From JANSWP01 sp041941305 (GTDB taxonomy: Bacteria; Bacteroidota; Bacteroidia; Chitinophagales; Saprospiraceae): a stretch of 64,000 bases of DNA. The translations under genes and the position numbers were made by a program. The DNA lies in assembly GCA_041941305.1 (NCBI GenBank), contig JBGTQJ010000010.1, forward strand, positions 1-64,000. Reading direction: 5' to 3'. The notes beneath the pieces were generated by a model. It searched no databases and was not told where the DNA came from. It saw nothing but the letters and a program-made list of their open reading frames with translations. Shown in pieces: positions 59,006 through 64,000 of this stretch (within the stretch, counting starts at the first letter, position 1; each line of letters opens with the position of its first letter).

Positions 59006-59039
59006 AAATGGTTTGACGAAATTAAGCCTCAAACCATTT
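59006..59039. repeat. hairpin between nuclease and HerA-like genes
   Basis: AAATGGTTTG (59006-59015) pairs perfectly with CAAACCATTT (59030-59039), and GGTTA/TAACC flank it. It shares the TGGTT words of other intergenic palindromes in the window. No T-run. Confidence 0.45.
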
Positions 59040-59065
59040 GGACCTCTTAACCAGGAATAATCTAA

Positions 59066-60631
59066 ATGTCAACTAAAGATCAATTTCAAGAGGTATTAAC
59101 AAAAGGCTATACATTCAAAGCTGGCTCAATTGACCTTGGGGGAGCAATGATTGAAAAGGAATGTATGACGGGGACTTTGGTCAAAATCCCCCTAAAAACC
59201 ATGAATCGACATGGGCTGATTGCAGGGGCAACAGGTTCTGGAAAAACAAAAACGCTTCAAATATTAGCAGAACAACTATCTGCCAATAGTGTTCCCGTGC
59301 TATTAATGGATGTGAAGGGAGACCTTAGTGGAATTGCTGTACCTAGTGATGGCCATCCTAAAATTGACGAAAGGCACGAAAAAATAGGTTTTCCGTTCGC
59401 TGCTGATTCGAGTCCAGTAGAATTTTTATCCTTATCCAATGAAAAAGGTGCAAGGTTACGAGCTACCGTCACTGAATTTGGTCCAGTTCTTTTTTCAAAG
59501 ATGCTGAACCTCAATGATACTCAAGGCGGAATTGTAGCAGTGGTATTTAAATATTGTGATGATAAGGATTTACCCTTGTTGGATTTGAAAGATTTCAAAA
59601 AAGTACTTCAATATATAACTGGAGAGGGGAAGGAGGAAGTTCAGGAAATTTATGGTAGGATCTCAACTGCCTCAACGGGTTCCATTATGAGAAAAATCAT
59701 AGAACTGGAACAACAGGGAGCTGATACTTTTTTTGGTGAACGATCTTTTGATGTGGACGATTTATGTCGGTTGGATGAGACCGGAAAAGGAATGGTTTCA
59801 GTCATCCGATTAACAGACATTCAAGACCGACCAAAGTTGTTTTCTACTTTTATGTTACAAATGTTAGCTGAAATTTATGCTTCCTTTCCTGAAGAAGGAG
59901 ACCTGGAACAACCCAAACTGGTCATTTTTATTGATGAAGCTCATTTGGTTTTTGAGGAAGCATCAGATGCATTATTGGATCAAATAGAAGCTATTGTAAA
60001 ATTGATCAGATCTAAAGGAGTTGGGCTATTTTTTGTAACCCAAAACCCCGCAGATGTTCCCGATGCTGTATTAGGACAATTGGGATTAAAGATTCAGCAT
60101 GCGCTTCGTGCTTTTACCGCGAAGGATAGAAAAGCAATCAAATTGGCTTCAGAAAATTATCCCTTAACCGATTTTTATGAGGTACCCACACTCCTTACTG
60201 AATTGGGCATTGGAGAAGCCCTTGTCACAGCCTTGAATGAGAAAGGAATTCCCACTCCCTTGGTTCATACGATGTTGCGTGCTCCTCAGTCTCGAATGGA
60301 CGTTTTGACAGATACCGAAATCAATTCAATTATTAGAAAATCGAGCTTAATTAAAAAATACAATGAGGAAATTGATAGAGAGAGTGCCTATGAAATTTTG
60401 AATGGAAAAATCGAAGATGCTAGAAATGAAGAACATCAGGCAGAGTTGCAAAAGCAGCGGGATGCTGCAAAAAAAGTATCTTCCAGAAGAAAAGAGAAAA
60501 GTACTTTTGAAAAAATAATGACCAGTACCACAACTCGTCAAATCGGAAGAACAATTGCAAGAGAATTGACAAGAGGTCTTTTAGGCGCCTTAGGAGTAAA
60601 AACTACAAGAAGAAGGCGAAGACGATATTAA
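59066..60631 (+). CDS. HerA-like ATPase (DUF853, YjgR type)
   Basis: 521 residues. Walker A GATGSGKT (54-61), Walker B VIFIDEAH with Asp290-Glu291, a later QNPADVPDAVLGQLGLKIQHALRA motif, and a basic C-terminal tail (TTRRRRRRY). This is the DUF853/YjgR branch of the HerA/FtsK helicase-like ATPases; its role is not established, and DNA-end processing or phage-related functions have been proposed for the wider family. There is no nurA partner next to it. Followed by a terminator. Confidence 0.85.
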   Translation: MSTKDQFQEVLTKGYTFKAGSIDLGGAMIEKECMTGTLVKIPLKTMNRHGLIAGATGSGKTKTLQILAEQLSANSVPVLLMDVKGDLSGIAVPSDGHPKIDERHEKIGFPFAADSSPVEFLSLSNEKGARLRATVTEFGPVLFSKMLNLNDTQGGIVAVVFKYCDDKDLPLLDLKDFKKVLQYITGEGKEEVQEIYGRISTASTGSIMRKIIELEQQGADTFFGERSFDVDDLCRLDETGKGMVSVIRLTDIQDRPKLFSTFMLQMLAEIYASFPEEGDLEQPKLVIFIDEAHLVFEEASDALLDQIEAIVKLIRSKGVGLFFVTQNPADVPDAVLGQLGLKIQHALRAFTAKDRKAIKLASENYPLTDFYEVPTLLTELGIGEALVTALNEKGIPTPLVHTMLRAPQSRMDVLTDTEINSIIRKSSLIKKYNEEIDRESAYEILNGKIEDARNEEHQAELQKQRDAAKKVSSRRKEKSTFEKIMTSTTTRQIGRTIARELTRGLLGALGVKTTRRRRRRY

Positions 60632-60686
60632 TGAAGGAATGAAGAATGAAGAATTCTTTAATTATTCATTCTTCATTCCTTCATTA
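60629..60686 (+). terminator. terminator after the HerA-like gene
   Basis: A perfect 22-bp stem (60629-60650 with 60665-60686, loop 14), overlapping the stop codon and built from tandem GAATGAA units, then AAAGTTTTTGG. The remaining 350 bases before porP contain no gene that I can support. Confidence 0.7.
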
Positions 60687-61043
60687 TTAAAGTTTTTGGT
60701 ATAGAAATAGTATTTATTTAAATATGATAACCTGGTATCAATCGGCTTTTATTATTGATTGAATACCAAATAATATTGCAATGGATTGAGGAGAAAAAAT
60801 TATTAGGTGTATTCTGGCTAAAAAATTCAGGGTTGAGTACCACCGGAATTTTGTTAGAAACTGCCGAAATGACCAATTTTTTTCAAAAACAAATAATTTT
60901 TCTTTTCATAAGCAAAATCTTATTACGTCCTTATTGTCGGTTTATAATTTTTTTTAATTTTGAGCCGCCAAAACTTGACCTGGTACAATCTGCTTTTAAA
61001 AAAAATCTAGAAAACCGAGCGTACCGGCACCAAACATAGTCCC

Positions 61044-62000
61044 ATGAACAGATTACACCTAATCTCATTCCTATGCCTGTGCTTTACCTATACACAGGCA
61101 CAGCAACTTTCCCTTTTTACTCAATATCGCGAAAACTTGACGATTATCAACCCAGCAGCTGTGAGTTCAAATTACCTTGCTTATGGAGATAATTTGTCTT
61201 TTGGAGCTTCTTATCGCTCTCAATGGGAGGGCTTTGAAAATGCACCTACCACTGCAACGCTAAGAGGAGATTTCCTATACGAAACAGGAAGTACTTTTAA
61301 TCTTATTGCAGGTGGATATTTGATAAATGATCAGACTGGACCGACTGGTTTTACAGGATTATATGGTAGAGCTGGTGGAGTCATTTCAGATGATCCTTAT
61401 TATGGTGGCATTGCCGTTGGTTTGACCTTTGGAATGGTCCAGTACCGTGTTAATACATCTGAAATTGTATTGCGAGATGGAGGTGATGCGGTTGCGGGTG
61501 ATGATCAAAACCAATTCTTTCCCGATGTAGGGCTTGGCATTTTTGCATATCAACAAATTTCAGGCGGAATATTTGACGACGATTACATATATGGGGGGAT
61601 ATCCGTCCCTCAGGTAATTGGGTTAGATCTGACCTTCCAAAGTGAAAATGGAGAATACTTTACACAAAGAGTACAGCATTTTTACGGTGTTTTGGGTATG
61701 TATAAATTTTTCCGCGATGGAAGTTTTTTAGAACCTTCAGTTTGGGTTAAATATGCTCAAAACGTACCAGTAAATGTAGATATCAACCTTCGCTATCAAA
61801 TTCAAAACAGTTTTTGGATTGGATTAGGAGGTTCTACAGGCCAGTCCTTTCATGCAGAAGTAGGCTTTCTAATGGGAGAAAACCTCGGTTTTGATAACAA
61901 TTTCCGAATTGGTTATGGATACGATTATTCTTTTAGCTCTTTTGGTCCTTCTGTAGGCGGTTCTCACGAAATCAATATTTCCTACTCCCTACAGAATTAA
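61044..62000 (+). CDS. PorP/SprF-type T9SS outer-membrane protein
   Basis: 318 residues. Signal peptide (MNRLHLISFLCLCFTYTQAQ), then QQLSLFTQYRENLTIINPAAVSSNYLAYGDNLSFGASYRSQWEGFENAPTTATLRGDF, the standard opening of the PorP/SprF family (NPA, YRSQW motifs), and a 12-16-strand barrel-like body. SprF is the outer-membrane partner needed to export SprB-type adhesins by the type IX system. It lies directly upstream of a large repeat protein, the usual pairing of porP/sprF genes with their cargo. Confidence 0.9.
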   Translation: MNRLHLISFLCLCFTYTQAQQLSLFTQYRENLTIINPAAVSSNYLAYGDNLSFGASYRSQWEGFENAPTTATLRGDFLYETGSTFNLIAGGYLINDQTGPTGFTGLYGRAGGVISDDPYYGGIAVGLTFGMVQYRVNTSEIVLRDGGDAVAGDDQNQFFPDVGLGIFAYQQISGGIFDDDYIYGGISVPQVIGLDLTFQSENGEYFTQRVQHFYGVLGMYKFFRDGSFLEPSVWVKYAQNVPVNVDINLRYQIQNSFWIGLGGSTGQSFHAEVGFLMGENLGFDNNFRIGYGYDYSFSSFGPSVGGSHEINISYSLQN

Positions 62001-62003
62001 TAC

Positions 62004-62079
62004 TTGAGTTGAATGTTTAATGGGTTTATTTGTTTACGAGGGGTGTTTCGCATTTAAACCCATTAAATAAAAAACTCAA
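62004..62079 (+). terminator. hairpin between porP/sprF-type gene and cohesin gene
   Basis: TTTAATGGGTTTA (62016-62028) pairs with TAAACCCATTAAA (62055-62067), with outer TTGAGTT/AACTCAA (62004-62010, 62073-62079). There is no T-run, so it may not fully stop transcription into the next gene. Confidence 0.5.
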
Positions 62080-62129
62080 TTCAGTAAATTTTATCCCTTT
62101 TCCGAGAACATCCCTTAATTAATCGTGTG

Positions 62130-64000
62130 ATGAAAAAAATATTATTTTTCCTGATTTTAGGTTCCACTATATTTTCTATTAGTTCTATCGCTCAACCGAC
62201 CTGGAAAATGCCGCAACAACTAGTTCCAGATGTCGGAGAAGAAGTATGTATCCCTGTGAAATTTAGAGATTTTACACACCTTTTTGAAGTAAGTTTTTCT
62301 CTCAATTGGGATCCAGGTGTTTTACAATTTTCAAAAATTCAAGGCCTGCATCCTACATTAGTTGCAGATTATGGATTGACAATGGGAGATTTCGATACTT
62401 CACCAGGGTTAACAAATAATGGGCAATTAACTTTTCATTGGGATTATGGTCAAGGTGATTGCCAAACAATTGGAGCAACCCTTGATGATGAAGAAACCTT
62501 TTTTGAAGTTTGTTTCATTATTGTTGGTATCTATGGTGATTGTAGCCAGGTCCAAATAACAGATGAACCGCTTCAACGATTTGTGACCAGAAATAATACG
62601 AATTGTAGTGATATTGGAGAGTTTGTAGAAGATGCAAATGTCTGTACGGAAGTCAACCCACTCAAGTTAATTGCTGGCTCTGGAAATGGAGATAATGGAG
62701 AAACAGTTTGTGTGCCAATTAGTGTAGAAGATTTTGATGATATTATAAGTATGCAGTTTTCAATCAATTGGGATCCAAGCTTACTTGATTTTCAGAGTGT
62801 TACAACATTAAGCTTACCTAGCTTTCAAGTCAATCCTCATGTTAATACAACGGATACGGGGAATGGAATAATAACGGTGAGTTGGTTTGATCCAAATGAT
62901 TCTCACAGTGTACCTGATGGAGAAGTTATTTTATCTCTCTGTTTTGAAATATTAGGGGATTGCGGTGACAAAGCCCCTATTGAAATTACTGAAAATCCCA
63001 CTCCTTTTGAAGCGATTAATGCAACCAGTGCAGCCATTGGAAATGGTAAGGAAATTGGCATTTTTGCTCAGCATGGAGAAGTAGTAGCTAATTGTTTTAC
63101 GCCCGGTGGTGCTGAGATAAATATTCCGAATCAAACAGTAAACCCAGGACAAGACTTTTGCCTGGACATCACTGCTGGTGCCAATATGGATGGATTGGCA
63201 AAAATTCAATTTACACTAGGATGGAATCCAGGCATTATTGAATTTGATTATGTGACAAACGTCTTCGAGGAAAATCAATGCCAACCAAGTCCTTTTAATG
63301 ATCCACTCAAATTGGACTCGGTGAGTCAGGGAATTTTGATTGTCCAATATCTAAACAATTTTCCTGGATGCGAATTAAATCCTGGGGATCTGTTATTCAC
63401 TATTTGCTTTAAAACAATAGGACCTGGTGGTTCAAGTAGCTCAGTGGCAGTTACCAATGAACCAAGACCGATCTGTATAGATGAAACAGGTGGTCAAACT
63501 GAAAACATTGGCTTAAATGCGGATAATGGATTGGTGAGTATCAATCAAATTCAAGGCATAACCGTAAGGGCAGGTTCTGGTCCGATTGAAGAGGATCCTG
63601 GACAAAAAGCTTGTGTAGATTTTATGGTGCAGGATTTTAATGACATCACGAGAATGGATTTCTCAATCGAGTGGGAATCCGGGGTGCTTGAATTTGATGA
63701 GATTACCAATATTACCAATAATCTGGAGAATTTTGATTTATTCAATTTTACAACGACCACTGTTAGCAACGGTGCTCTAGGTGTTGAATGGTTGGACTTT
63801 AATGGAACTGGAGTTTCATTGGATGATGACGAAGTTTTATTCTCCGTATGTTATAATGTGATTGGTGATCCGGATGATTGCAGTGCTATTACCTTTACAG
63901 CTCTGCCAATAGATATCAATATTGAAACAACAAATTCCAATAATACCAATGTAGGATTAAATGGAATTCCTGGACAAGTATGTGTCTTGGATCCTTTTTC
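62130..64000 (+). CDS. multi-cohesin-like repeat protein, 5' part
   Basis: At least 623 residues, open at the right edge. Start ATG 62130, signal peptide (MKKILFFLILGSTIFSISSIAQ). Then four cohesin-type domains spaced about 150 residues apart, starting near 38, 191, 341 and 492, each with the pattern V-C-(I/V/L)-(P/D)-(V/I/F)-x-x-x-D-F ... (F/S)-(S/T)-(L/I)-x-W-(D/N/E)-P/S-x-(L/V/I)-(L/I)-(E/D/Q)-F. Cysteines occur in pairs per repeat, probably disulfides. Its neighbour and type suggest T9SS export as a surface protein; no sorting domain is visible because the end is missing. Confidence 0.85.
   Translation, partial: MKKILFFLILGSTIFSISSIAQPTWKMPQQLVPDVGEEVCIPVKFRDFTHLFEVSFSLNWDPGVLQFSKIQGLHPTLVADYGLTMGDFDTSPGLTNNGQLTFHWDYGQGDCQTIGATLDDEETFFEVCFIIVGIYGDCSQVQITDEPLQRFVTRNNTNCSDIGEFVEDANVCTEVNPLKLIAGSGNGDNGETVCVPISVEDFDDIISMQFSINWDPSLLDFQSVTTLSLPSFQVNPHVNTTDTGNGIITVSWFDPNDSHSVPDGEVILSLCFEILGDCGDKAPIEITENPTPFEAINATSAAIGNGKEIGIFAQHGEVVANCFTPGGAEINIPNQTVNPGQDFCLDITAGANMDGLAKIQFTLGWNPGIIEFDYVTNVFEENQCQPSPFNDPLKLDSVSQGILIVQYLNNFPGCELNPGDLLFTICFKTIGPGGSSSSVAVTNEPRPICIDETGGQTENIGLNADNGLVSINQIQGITVRAGSGPIEEDPGQKACVDFMVQDFNDITRMDFSIEWESGVLEFDEITNITNNLENFDLFNFTTTTVSNGALGVEWLDFNGTGVSLDDDEVLFSVCYNVIGDPDDCSAITFTALPIDINIETTNSNNTNVGLNGIPGQVCVLDPF

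Noticed and set aside
60755..61039. A 94-codon frame before the porP/sprF-type gene
   Set aside because: No signal, domain or promoter, and an irregular composition in an AT-rich gap. Not supported as a gene.

Overview
The window is a contiguous piece of a Bacteroidota chromosome, most likely from the Saprospiria (Lewinella/Haliscomenobacter-like; the phylum is well supported, the class is my inference). It is AT-rich. Its promoters match the Bacteroidota pattern (TAnnTTTG, sometimes with TTG 18-19 nt upstream), and Shine-Dalgarno sequences are largely absent. Type IX secretion hallmarks are prominent: C-terminal sorting domains, a PorP/SprF protein and a 14-repeat SprB-type adhesin. Many genes encode lipoproteins. 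No phage, insertion sequence, plasmid or CRISPR signature was seen, so the sequence reads as core chromosome with many small intergenic palindromes.

Layout. 1-8 kb: partial SUI1-like factor, a palindromic MITE-like insertion, two convergent subtilases, thioredoxin reductase, class II aldolase and a TlpA-like thiol-disulfide protein. 8-15 kb: SDR, double-GNAT protein, family 2 glycosyltransferase, TMTC-like TPR membrane protein, LuxE-like protein. 15-20 kb: pxpABC (5-oxoproline use), tRNA-Lys with a broken second copy, HAD phosphatase and ferrochelatase. 20-28 kb: surE, a small membrane protein, lpxB, a T9SS cargo protein, lipoproteins, a GDPD, a di-haem peroxidase and an adenylate cyclase. 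28-34 kb: a beta-oxidation operon (CaiB-type CoA transferase, thiolase, FadJ-like fusion, thioesterase) led by a truncated thioesterase.

34-47 kb: CotH protein, AAC(6')-like acetyltransferase, phosphoesterase, ftsE, a glucosaminidase, an N-acetylglucosamine-kinase-like gene with pfkA, prfB with its programmed frameshift, two FKBP-related lipoproteins, nrnA, ndk and coaE. 47-64 kb: the 1961-residue SprB adhesin, two unknown secreted proteins, UDP-xylose synthase-like and RmlB sugar-nucleotide enzymes, a secreted nuclease, a HerA-like ATPase, PorP/SprF, and an open-ended multi-cohesin protein leaving the window.

The most interesting unexplained signals are non-coding: (i) a 166-nt near-palindrome flanked by 12-bp direct repeats inside what may be a small RNA locus; (ii) a dispersed 75-78 nt palindrome found just upstream of two unrelated genes, with compensatory changes in its inner stem; (iii) a 14-bp palindrome shared by two nearby promoter regions; (iv) a duplicated 5' third of tRNA-Lys inside the tRNA transcription unit; and (v) a -7 box placed so that one mRNA should be leaderless.
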